A stretch of DNA of 39,318 bases from Myxococcales bacterium. GTDB lineage: Bacteria > Myxococcota_A > Polyangia > Polyangiales > Polyangiaceae. Below are positions 7,903-15,123 of this stretch, in pieces. Numbering within the stretch: position 1 is the stretch's first letter; every line of letters starts with the position of its first letter. The stretch lies in the NCBI GenBank assembly GCA_016794345.1, contig JAEUKE010000058.1, positions 1-39,318 on the forward strand, written 5' to 3'. Both the position numbers and the translations under genes were made by a program. The notes below the pieces were generated by a model that ran no database searches, was not told the DNA's origin, and worked only from the letters and a program-made list of their open reading frames with translations.

Positions 7903-8429
7903 GACTCCGAAGCCTCGACGACGCTGATGGTCGGCAGGTTGCGGTACTTCTCCGCCCAGTCGAGCCCGTAGCCGACGACGAACTTGTCTTCGATCGTGAA
8001 GCCCAGGTAGTCGACCGGGACCTGGATGCGCGTGCGCGCCGGTTTGTGGAGGAGCGCGCAGACCTTGATGCTGTTCGGGTGGCGCGTGCGGAACAGGTCG
8101 AGGAGGTGGGCGATGGTCAGGCCCGTGTCGACGATGTCCTCGACGAGGAGGATGTCTTCGCCTTCGATGGGCCGCGAGAGATCCTGCGTGATCTGCACGA
8201 CGCCGCTCGATGTCGTGCCCTCGCCGTAGCTGCGCACGCCGAGGAACTCGATGCGGCAGGGGAGGTCGATGGCGCGCGCGAGGTCCGCCAAGAAGACGAA
8301 GCTGCCCTTGAGCACGCCCACGAGCACGAGGTGCTTGCCGCGGTACTCCTCGGTCAGCTGCCGCCCGAGCTCCTTCACCCGCTTCTGGATCTCTTCTTCG
8401 CTGATGAGCGTGACGATGCGCTGCGACAT
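7899..8429 (-). CDS. hpt: Hypoxanthine phosphoribosyltransferase
   Basis: 176 residues, the standard length. The enzyme salvages hypoxanthine and guanine to IMP and GMP using PRPP in the cytosol. The PRPP-binding signature '[12 protein letters not shown]' lies near residues 94-105; '[15 protein letters not shown]' (36-50) is the conserved PPi loop, and '[19 protein letters not shown]' is the purine-binding and C-terminal motif. It is the fourth gene of the operon, 13 bases after the thioesterase and overlapping the TPR gene by four bases. Nothing is missing from the active site. Confidence 0.96.
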   Translation of the reverse strand: MSQRIVTLISEEEIQKRVKELGRQLTEEYRGKHLVLVGVLKGSFVFLADLARAIDLPCRIEFLGVRSYGEGTTSSGVVQITQDLSRPIEGEDILLVEDIVDTGLTIAHLLDLFRTRHPNSIKVCALLHKPARTRIQVPVDYLGFTIEDKFVVGYGLDWAEKYRNLPTISVVEASES

Positions 8430-8442
8430 GGCGGCCGTCCTA

Positions 8443-8916
8443 TCACTTCCACTCTTCGGGAGGGAGCTCCGGACGCGCGAGCACCTCGGCGACCAGCGCC
8501 GGGATCCGCTTGGGCGCGAGATCGTCCCCCACGCAGGCGAGGAGGGTCTCGCCTTCGCAGAGCACCTCTTCGTCGCGAAGGACGCGGTAGTCGTAGCGGA
8601 TGGTGACCCGGGTGACCGACGCGCAGGTCGTCTCGATCTGGAGGATGTCGTCGAAGCGCGCCGCCTTCTTGTAGCGGAGCCGCGTCTCGACCACCGGCAG
8701 GTGGATGCCCTGTTTGATCCAGGTCTCGTAGTTGAGCCCGCGCTTGTGCAGCCAGTCCACCCGACCGGCCTCGAAATACGTGAGGTAGTTCGCGTGGTGG
8801 ACGATGCCCATCAGGTCGGTCTCGCAGAAGCGGACGCGCAGCCCGAGGCGCGAGACCAGGTGGGAGGGGACGGGCTCTTTGTGGGCGTGACGGGCGTGAG
8901 GAGTGCGGTGGGTCAC
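8443..8916 (-). CDS. Hot-dog fold acyl-CoA thioesterase (YbgC/FadM type)
   Basis: 157 residues from a GTG that overlaps the upstream stop (GTGA). It belongs to the 4-hydroxybenzoyl-CoA thioesterase/YbgC family, which hydrolyses acyl-CoA thioesters in the cytosol. The diagnostic stretch '[20 protein letters not shown]' (29-48) contains the expected catalytic Asp34 and the HHANY helix start. The first 20 residues are His-rich ('[13 protein letters not shown]') and absent from typical members, so a later start is possible but not obvious. Its place between a lipoprotein gene and hpt gives no clear functional clue; in many Gram-negatives YbgC sits with tol-pal, but no tol gene is seen here. Confidence 0.9.
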   Translation of the reverse strand: MTHRTPHARHAHKEPVPSHLVSRLGLRVRFCETDLMGIVHHANYLTYFEAGRVDWLHKRGLNYETWIKQGIHLPVVETRLRYKKAARFDDILQIETTCASVTRVTIRYDYRVLRDEEVLCEGETLLACVGDDLAPKRIPALVAEVLARPELPPEEWK

Positions 8917-10211
8917 AGACCTGCGTCCTGATCGTTCTTGGGGCTGACGTTGCGGACCACGGCGGGGATCTCCACGGTGACCGGCTCGTCCACTTGCTCG
9001 CCGAGGAACGTGCGCCACTGCGCGAGGTAGCGGCCCTTGAGCGGGCCGACGACGTAGCGCTGGCTCTGAGGCGGCACGCCGACGACCGGAACGCCGTCGA
9101 GCCAGAGCACCATGAGGAAGTCGCGGCCGTTCTCTGCGATGAAGCCGTCGGCCGGCGCGCCCGCCGCAGGCTTGAAGTCGAGCACGGGCTTGGTCCGGAA
9201 GGCCGCGAGCTCGGTCTGCGTGAGGTAGATGCCGTCCGGCGCTTCGGGCAGACCCTCGGTCACCATCTCGGAGGACGGCGGGGGGACGAGCACCTCGCCC
9301 GGGGGCAGATCGCTCTTTCGCTCGAGCCCAGTCGCTTCGAAGTCGATGCCGCCGCCATCGAGCCAGTCGATGGCCGCGAAGAGGACGATCTCGCCGGTCT
9401 TGCACTCGCTCTGGGTGGGGTCGATGCCCGCCATCTCGACGAGGGCGCGGCAGAGCAACGGGCCGCCGGCGCCGGCTTCGGGCACGGACGCGATCTCGAG
9501 CCGGATGCGCGCGAGCGCCGACTCGAGGGTCACCGAGCGGGTCGGGGTGTCGAGGACCTTCCCGGTGCCCGCCTTGACCCGCGAGCCGGCGACGAGCGGC
9601 GTGACGTCCACGCGGCGCTCGCCGAAGGTCGTTCGCAGCGCGCCGGCCGGCAAGATGCGGTACTTCGCGAGGCCCGGCCAGAGCGCGAGGTGCCCGAGCT
9701 TGTCGTAGCGGGCGCGGAGCTCCGAGCGGAACGGCAGCGGCAGCGCTCGCGACTGCGTGACCATCTTCATCCGTCCGAGCGCGGTCGCCACGACGGTGAC
9801 GGTGGGAGCGGTCAGCCGGCGCGCGGAGTCGAGGCCGGCCGCGTCGATCTCGTTGGCCTTGGCCGGCGTGGGCACGTTGCGTGGCTTGAAGGTGGCGGCG
9901 AGCACCACGCCGACCTGCTCCTCGCGGTTCAGCGAGTCGGTGGGCAGGGCGACGCCGACCTTCAATGGTCGTGGGCGCGGCGGGCCGCTCTCGGGGAAGA
10001 TCAGCCGCTTGGTGGAGGGGTCGAACTCGAGGCCGCCGCCGTCGTGGGGCTCGGTCTCGTCCGGGACGACGTCTTTGATGGCCGGCGGCAGGGCGCTCGG
10101 TGTCGGGGCGCTCAGCTGCTGCTGGTTGCCGGGGACGGGCGCCCCTTCGCCCTCGTTGCCGCAGGCGGTTAGCAGGAGCCACAGAGCCCAGGACCGAGCG
10201 GCGCGACTCAT
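8913..10211 (-). CDS. Lipoprotein of unknown function with PEGA-like C-terminus
   Basis: 432 residues from an ATG one base after the HAD stop. The signal 'MSRAARSWALWLLLTAC' gives a lipobox at Cys17, followed by a Gly/Pro/Gln-rich linker. The body has no family I recognise. Near the C-terminus, 'LMVLWLDGVPVVGVPPQSQ' followed by 'YVVGPLKGRYLAQWRTF' resembles a PEGA-type surface beta domain, which is a weak inference. It is the second gene of a five-gene operon and overlaps the thioesterase start by four bases. It is likely an outer-membrane or periplasmic lipoprotein. Confidence 0.85.
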   Translation of the reverse strand: MSRAARSWALWLLLTACGNEGEGAPVPGNQQQLSAPTPSALPPAIKDVVPDETEPHDGGGLEFDPSTKRLIFPESGPPRPRPLKVGVALPTDSLNREEQVGVVLAATFKPRNVPTPAKANEIDAAGLDSARRLTAPTVTVVATALGRMKMVTQSRALPLPFRSELRARYDKLGHLALWPGLAKYRILPAGALRTTFGERRVDVTPLVAGSRVKAGTGKVLDTPTRSVTLESALARIRLEIASVPEAGAGGPLLCRALVEMAGIDPTQSECKTGEIVLFAAIDWLDGGGIDFEATGLERKSDLPPGEVLVPPPSSEMVTEGLPEAPDGIYLTQTELAAFRTKPVLDFKPAAGAPADGFIAENGRDFLMVLWLDGVPVVGVPPQSQRYVVGPLKGRYLAQWRTFLGEQVDEPVTVEIPAVVRNVSPKNDQDAGL

Positions 10212-10212
10212 C

Positions 10213-10971
10213 TCATTCGATCTCGAACGACTCGATGACCTGGGCGCGAGGATCGAGGGGCGGCGGGTTGGGCGCGTGGTGCGTGTCGAGGAAGACGCAG
10301 TGCGCGTGTGGGTGGTGCTCGAGGAGCAGGTTGCAGTTCGCGGGCTCGTTGTCGAACACGGCGGCGACCCGCCCGTGGCGCGAGAGCGACGGGGCCACGT
10401 CGTGCTTGAACACCGTGTCGGGGATGTCGAACGCGGGCTTGGTGACGAGCGACGTCCCCACCACGCCGATGGGGAAGCCGTGGTCACGCAGGCTGCCGAA
10501 CGTGCCGAGCGCCATGTTCGGAAGGTCGCGACCGGTCAGGTAGACGATGGTCGCGCCGGCCGCGTAACAGGACGAAACGAAGTCGCGCGCGCCTGGGACC
10601 GCCACGTCGTATTGCATGTAGGGGTCGATGAAGAAGCGGTCCTTCCAGTAGGCGAAGCCTTCCTCGAGGAGCGCCGGGTCCTCGACCCCTTGGAGCTTCA
10701 AGTTCTCGTGCAGGCCGTACACGATGTCTTCCGTGACACATCGGGCGAGGCGGTCGGCGATGGCCGGGTGGCGCTTGCGCCAGTGCTCGGCGAGCTCGTG
10801 GAAGATCCGCACGACGCGCGGACGGTTGTCGAGCAGCGTCCCGTCGAGATCGAACACGAGCACCGGCACCTCGTCCTTCGCTTTCCGCGTCGAGGCTTCG
10901 ACGATGGACGCGAGGAGCCGAGCGCGGTCGGGCGCGGGGAGGCGACGGGGGAAGTACGAGGAAACGGCCAC
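10213..10971 (-). CDS. HAD superfamily hydrolase
   Basis: 252 residues from a GTG start. The four HAD motifs are present in order: 'LVFDLDGTLLDN' (the nucleophile is the first Asp), 'VYLTGRD' (Thr), the Lys in 'LVTKPAF', and 'AAVFDNEPANC' (Mg-binding Asp). The cap segment between motifs I and II is helical, so it should be a small-molecule phosphatase in the cytosol; the substrate is unknown. It is the first gene of the minus-strand operon running to hpt and the TPR gene, and its promoter should lie in 10972-11163 next to a near-perfect palindrome. Confidence 0.87.
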   Translation of the reverse strand: MAVSSYFPRRLPAPDRARLLASIVEASTRKAKDEVPVLVFDLDGTLLDNRPRVVRIFHELAEHWRKRHPAIADRLARCVTEDIVYGLHENLKLQGVEDPALLEEGFAYWKDRFFIDPYMQYDVAVPGARDFVSSCYAAGATIVYLTGRDLPNMALGTFGSLRDHGFPIGVVGTSLVTKPAFDIPDTVFKHDVAPSLSRHGRVAAVFDNEPANCNLLLEHHPHAHCVFLDTHHAPNPPPLDPRAQVIESFEIE

Positions 10972-11028
10972 GGAACGCGCCTACTAGCACGGCGGCGCTG
11001 GGACGGGCGCACCGTCCATGTGTCCAGA

Positions 11029-11047
11029 TGTACGAGAATCTCGCACA
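11029..11047. promoter_or_regulatory. 19-bp near-palindrome in divergent promoter region
   Basis: TGTACGAGAATCTCGCACA: the arms TGTACGAGA and TCTCGCACA match at 8 of 9 positions around a single central A. It lies in the 192-base region between the HAD operon (minus) and the small lipoprotein gene (plus), in a locally AT-richer stretch, as expected of a dimeric repressor or activator site. The regulator is unknown. Confidence 0.45.
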
Positions 11048-11163
11048 TCCATTTGGCCCGGCGCTTTTCCGCTCCGTACCATTCGAGCTGGCGATTTTCA
11101 CGGCGTTCCGAAGGCGCCGGCATTGCCGAGAAGCCCCGCTCTTGCCCGGAGGTGCGTCCCCTC

Positions 11164-11550
11164 ATGCGCGTCCGCTCCGTCGTCCTTTCGTCCATCGTCG
11201 TCGCGACCCTGCTCACCGGATGTGAGAAGTCCCCTCGCGACAAGCTCCAAGGAAAGTGGGTCGGCGAGACCGTCGGCCAGGTTCACCCGAGCCAGCAGGC
11301 CAGGGCCGAGGGGTGGGCCCGCGGCACGCAGCTCGAGTTCTCCGGCAACAAGGTCACCATCTCGGTGCCGGCCGAGTCCCCTCGCACGGGGACCTTCAAG
11401 ATCGCCAAGCAGGAAGGCAAGAACCTCGAGCTCGTGTTCAAGCGGCCGGGCGGGGGTGACGACAAGGCCGAGCTCGCGCTGGCGGAAAATGACAAGCTGG
11501 TCTGGACGCTCGGCGGGGGCGTCCAGCTCGTCATGCGCCGCGTGAACTGA
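11164..11550 (+). CDS. Small lipocalin-like lipoprotein
   Basis: 128 residues. The signal 'MRVRSVVLSSIVVATLLTGC' has a textbook lipobox (LTGC, Cys20). The mature part starts 'LQGKWVGETVG' and alternates polar and hydrophobic strands ending 'GGVQLVMRRVN', in the manner of small lipocalin-like beta-barrels whose first motif is G-x-W. The ligand is unknown. Its 3' end overlaps by 20 bases the convergent gene for the GAF/Enzyme I-like protein. Bases 11488-11503 (AATGACAAGCTGGTCT) are a weak relative of the dispersed palindromic motif. Confidence 0.85.
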   Translation: MRVRSVVLSSIVVATLLTGCEKSPRDKLQGKWVGETVGQVHPSQQARAEGWARGTQLEFSGNKVTISVPAESPRTGTFKIAKQEGKNLELVFKRPGGGDDKAELALAENDKLVWTLGGGVQLVMRRVN

Positions 11551-12916
11551 GCGGCGGGGGCACGGGGCGCTGGTTCTCGCGGCGCTGCGCACGCAGCGTC
11601 GCGACCTCCGCGCGTGACGGGTTGATGATCAAGAACCCGTGATCCGCGTCGACCAGCGCCACGTCGCCGGGCGACGCCCACTGGAAGGCCTTCTCCACCT
11701 GGTCGATCGCGGGCACGCCGAGGAGGCGGAGCAACACCTCCGTCCGGGGGTTGGCGCGCTGGGTGAGCACGACGCCGCTCGGCTGGTTGCGAGCGGTCAC
11801 GAGGAGGTCGAACACGGTGATCTGCTCGCCGAGCAGGACCGCCTTGGCCGGCAGCTCCGCCCGCGCGTCGGGCGAGGCGAGCATCAGCACGGCGTCGCAC
11901 AGATCTTCGATGTCCCGCGCGCGCTCGGCCATGAACGGATCGCCGACCAGGCCGGTCGCGGCGCGCGCCACCTCGCGTGCAACCGTGGACAGGGCCTCGG
12001 CCGCGCCTCGCCCGCTCTTCACGAGCTCGATGGCGCGCTCGCGGAGGCGCTCGTCGCTCGCCATGAGCGCGTAGTTGGCCAGGAAGCTCGTCTCGCCGAC
12101 CAAGTGCAGCGCGTGAGCGCGGGCCTGCAGGCCGCGGATCGCCTTCTCCGCCGTCTCGAACGCCCCGCCCACGAGCTTCAGCTCGTCCGGTCGCGCGGGC
12201 ATCTTGCGATCTTTGGCGGGCCTACGCAGGGCGGCGAGCCCGCCGAGGGCGCGCCCCGCGATGACCGGGCGGCCCGGCAAGGTGACCTTGCGTGTGCCGC
12301 CGCCCGTCTTGCGGGTGGGCTTGTCGCGCAGCTCGTCGAGGAGCGCGGCGTGTCGGACCGCGTGGGCGACCGGCGCGGTGAGGACGGTGGCCGTGAGGAT
12401 CTCGTCGGGGGAAAACGCCCGCTCGCTCCGCTGGGCCACGAGCGCGCCGAGGGGGCGCTCGTCCGAGCCGACGATCGGGATGGCCAGGAACACCGGGTAC
12501 CGATCCTCGTCGAGCTCGCTGAAGCGGCGGAAGCTCTCGTGCCCCGACGCCCGCACGACGCTCACGGGCCTCCGCGCCTCGACCGCGAGGCCGGTCAAGC
12601 CTTCGCCCACCGAGAGCCGGACGCGCCCGCGCGCGGTCGGATCGAAGCCGACGTTCCCGCGGAGCACGAGACCTTCTCCGTGTCCCTCGAGCAGGTAGAG
12701 CGAGACGACCTGGGCTTCCAGCACGGCCGCAGCGCGCGCGGGGAAGCCGTCGAGCAGCGAGGTCAGCGGCTGTGCCTTCGACGCGAACGCGACGAACTTC
12801 ACCCCGGCGTCGAGCCGGCGCGACTCGATCGGCGCGAGCTCCGCGAGGCCGAGCCTCTGGGCGCCCGAGATCGGCGCGCCGTCATCGGGTTTCGTCTTCG
12901 TTCGGCGAGTTGCCAT
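11531..12916 (-). CDS. GAF domain plus degenerate PTS Enzyme I-like protein (PtsP-type pseudoenzyme)
   Basis: 461 residues from ATG 12916; a GTG two codons upstream is equally possible. Residues about 38-195 form a GAF domain ('SVGEGLTGLAVEARRPVSV', 'VFLAIPIVGSDERPLGALV'). Residues about 215-445 resemble the N-terminal half of PEP-protein phosphotransferase: 'GRALGGLAAL' stands for the swivelling-domain start, then the helical HPr-binding part, then the phospho-His loop. In Enzyme I that loop reads TSHxxxxARxLGIPAI; here it reads 'NPRTEVLLRLLGVPAI', so the catalytic His is Arg391. The C-terminal PEP-binding barrel is absent. It therefore cannot be a phosphotransferase and is likely a sensor or regulator. 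The architecture is that of PtsP cut short. Confidence 0.8.
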   Translation of the reverse strand: MATRRTKTKPDDGAPISGAQRLGLAELAPIESRRLDAGVKFVAFASKAQPLTSLLDGFPARAAAVLEAQVVSLYLLEGHGEGLVLRGNVGFDPTARGRVRLSVGEGLTGLAVEARRPVSVVRASGHESFRRFSELDEDRYPVFLAIPIVGSDERPLGALVAQRSERAFSPDEILTATVLTAPVAHAVRHAALLDELRDKPTRKTGGGTRKVTLPGRPVIAGRALGGLAALRRPAKDRKMPARPDELKLVGGAFETAEKAIRGLQARAHALHLVGETSFLANYALMASDERLRERAIELVKSGRGAAEALSTVAREVARAATGLVGDPFMAERARDIEDLCDAVLMLASPDARAELPAKAVLLGEQITVFDLLVTARNQPSGVVLTQRANPRTEVLLRLLGVPAIDQVEKAFQWASPGDVALVDADHGFLIINPSRAEVATLRAQRRENQRPVPPPLSSRGA

Positions 12917-12984
12917 GGACACTCGGGTGGGCCGGCGTCCCGCTGTCGCTCGACCCGGCCTCTCGCCTGTAGCAGAATGCGGGC

Positions 12985-14049
12985 ATGGCGCGACGAGACA
13001 TCGGCAGGCGGTCGTGGCTGGGCGGCGCGGCGGCGTTCGGTCTCGGAACGTTTGCGACCGATCAGGCCCTGGCGGACGGACGCGGCGCCCTCGTCGCGAA
13101 GCCGCCGAGCGGCTTCACGCCGCTCAGCTTGCCGGGGCGCGTCGTCCGGGTGGAGAAGGCCGACACCCTCCAGGACAACGGCCTCTGGCCCAAACAAGAG
13201 GCCGCGACGGCCATGCTCGAGAAGGTCATGGCCGAGCTCACCGGCAAGGCCAACCTCGGCGAGGCCTTCGGCAAGTTCGTCCACAAGGACGACAAGGTCG
13301 CCATCAAGCCGAACGGCATCGCGGGCCGGAAGAACGCGACGATGGCCACGAACAAGGAGCTCGTCCTCGCGATCGTGAAGGGCCTCATCGAGGCCGGCGT
13401 CCCGGCCTCGAACATCATGATCTTCGAGCAGTACCCGGCGTTCCTGAAGGGCACGCGTGTCGTCGACAAAGACATGGCGCTCGACAAGGACTTCCCCGCC
13501 GGGATCCGCACTGCCGTCCACGAGAACAAAGACGCGACGATGGACGAGATCAAGGTCGCCTCGAAGGAGACCAAGTTCGTCCGCGCGTTCACCGAGGCGA
13601 CGTGTGTGATCAACGTGAGCCAGATCAAGGACCACTCGATCTGCGGCTACACCGGGACGATGAAGAACATCACACACGGGTCAATCATCAACCCACACGA
13701 CTACCACGCGCACAACGCGAGCCCGCAGATCGCCCAGCTCTACGCGCAGGACATCGTGAAGAGCCGCGTGCGCCTCCACATCACCGACGCGTTCAAGGTG
13801 ATGTACGACGAGGGGCCGCTCGACACGAACCCCAAGAAGCGCATCCCCTTCCACTCGGTGTACGCCAGCACCGACCCCGTCGCGCAGGACGTCGTCGGCT
13901 GGGCGCTCGTCGAGAAGCTCCGCAAGGAGAACGGCCTACCGACCCTGAAGGACGCGGAGCGCGAGCCGACCTACATCAAGGTCGCCGGCGAGCTCGGCCT
14001 CGGCGTGTTCGACAAGAACCAGATCCGCTTCCGCGAAGTGAAGATCTGA
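12985..14049 (+). CDS. DUF362 domain protein with Tat signal
   Basis: 354 residues. The N-terminus 'MARRDIGRRSWLGGAAAF' contains the twin-arginine motif RRSWLGG, a hydrophobic stretch and an 'ALA' cleavage site near residue 30, so it is predicted to be exported folded, often a sign of a bound cofactor. The body matches DUF362, with the hallmark 'DKVAIKPNGIAG' and later 'INVSQIKDHSICGYTGTMKNI', a Cys-containing motif. The molecular role of this family is not firmly established. The stop is immediately followed by the GTG of the M19 dipeptidase gene, so the two should be translated together, and the operon continues into addB and addA. Confidence 0.88.
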   Translation: MARRDIGRRSWLGGAAAFGLGTFATDQALADGRGALVAKPPSGFTPLSLPGRVVRVEKADTLQDNGLWPKQEAATAMLEKVMAELTGKANLGEAFGKFVHKDDKVAIKPNGIAGRKNATMATNKELVLAIVKGLIEAGVPASNIMIFEQYPAFLKGTRVVDKDMALDKDFPAGIRTAVHENKDATMDEIKVASKETKFVRAFTEATCVINVSQIKDHSICGYTGTMKNITHGSIINPHDYHAHNASPQIAQLYAQDIVKSRVRLHITDAFKVMYDEGPLDTNPKKRIPFHSVYASTDPVAQDVVGWALVEKLRKENGLPTLKDAEREPTYIKVAGELGLGVFDKNQIRFREVKI

Positions 14050-15123
14050 GTGGCGCTCCCTTACACCGACCACACGCTGGACCCGGGCGCCTGGGCGAAG
14101 GAGCTCGCCATCTCGCGCGAGGCGGTGGAGCTCTATCTCGGAAGCGAGGTGATCGATCTCCACGTCGACTCGTTCATCTGGACACGCATCTTCGGCTACG
14201 ACCTCAGGGCGCGACACGACCGCGGCCTCTTCGGCGCGAGCTTCTACTCACACGTCGACTTCCCGCGCATCCTCGAGGCGAAGGTCACCGGCGCGATCTG
14301 GGTCATCACCACGAACCCCTTCAAGGTCGCCTCCGAGCGTGAGACCGCCTTCAAGGAGAACCTCGCGGAGCTGAAAGAAATCTTCGCGAGCGTGTCCGAC
14401 CAGTTCGCGCTCGTGAAGACCACGGCGGAGTTCCGCGCCGCGCGCGCGGCCGGCAAACACGGCGCCTTCGTCGGCGTTCAGGGCGGCAACGCGCTCGACG
14501 CCTCGCCCGGCGCGATCGCCGCGCTCGAGGACGGCACCATCGTGCGCGTCACGCTCGTCCACCTCACGTCTTCGTCGCTCGGCTGCACCAGCTCGCCTCT
14601 GGCCCGCAAGGACGAAGGCTTGACCACCAAGGGGAAGGACTACGCGGCTGCCCTCTGCGACAGGAAGATCTTCGTGGACCTCGCGCACGTCTCGCGGCGC
14701 GGGTTCTGGGACGCGGTGGACGTGATCGGGAGCTCGCAGCCGCTGCTCGTCACCCACACCGGCGTCTGCGGCGCGCACGACCACTGGCGCAACCTCGACG
14801 ACGACCAGGTCCGCGCCGTCGGGAAGTCCGGCGGGACGATCGGCGTGATGTACGAGGCGACCTTCCTCGGGGACCCCAAGTGGAGCGGGAAGGCCGAGCG
14901 CATCGTCGACCACCTGGAGCACATCGTGAACGTGGCGGGGGAAGACCACGCGTCGCTCGGCAGCGACTGGGACGGCGCGATCGTCACGCCGCGCGACATG
15001 CCGACCTGCCTCGAGCTGCCGAAGCTCGTCGACATCATGCTGCGGCGGGGCTGGAAGCCCGAGCGCGTACAGAAGGTGCTCGGCGAGAACTTCCTGCGTG
15101 TGGTCGAGGCCCTGCGCGGATGA
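14050..15123 (+). CDS. M19 (renal-type) dipeptidase with altered metal bridge
   Basis: 357 residues from a GTG directly after the DUF362 stop. It belongs to the M19 membrane dipeptidase family, di-zinc enzymes that cleave dipeptides. The ligands are visible in order: H38 and D40 ('DLHVD'), H213 ('VDLAHVS'), H236 ('VTHTG') and D306 ('GSDWDG'). The position of the bridging Glu (usually within 'EGG') is Gln144 in 'GVQGGNAL'; the codon is CAG. Such a change should weaken or alter di-metal binding, so activity is uncertain. No signal peptide is seen, although its partner has a Tat signal. The stop overlaps the addB ATG by four bases. Confidence 0.9.
   Translation: MALPYTDHTLDPGAWAKELAISREAVELYLGSEVIDLHVDSFIWTRIFGYDLRARHDRGLFGASFYSHVDFPRILEAKVTGAIWVITTNPFKVASERETAFKENLAELKEIFASVSDQFALVKTTAEFRAARAAGKHGAFVGVQGGNALDASPGAIAALEDGTIVRVTLVHLTSSSLGCTSSPLARKDEGLTTKGKDYAAALCDRKIFVDLAHVSRRGFWDAVDVIGSSQPLLVTHTGVCGAHDHWRNLDDDQVRAVGKSGGTIGVMYEATFLGDPKWSGKAERIVDHLEHIVNVAGEDHASLGSDWDGAIVTPRDMPTCLELPKLVDIMLRRGWKPERVQKVLGENFLRVVEALRG

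Noticed and set aside
8443..8916. Assigning the thioesterase to a tol-pal operon as ybgC
   Set aside because: No tolQRAB or pal gene is present; the neighbours are a lipoprotein gene and hpt.
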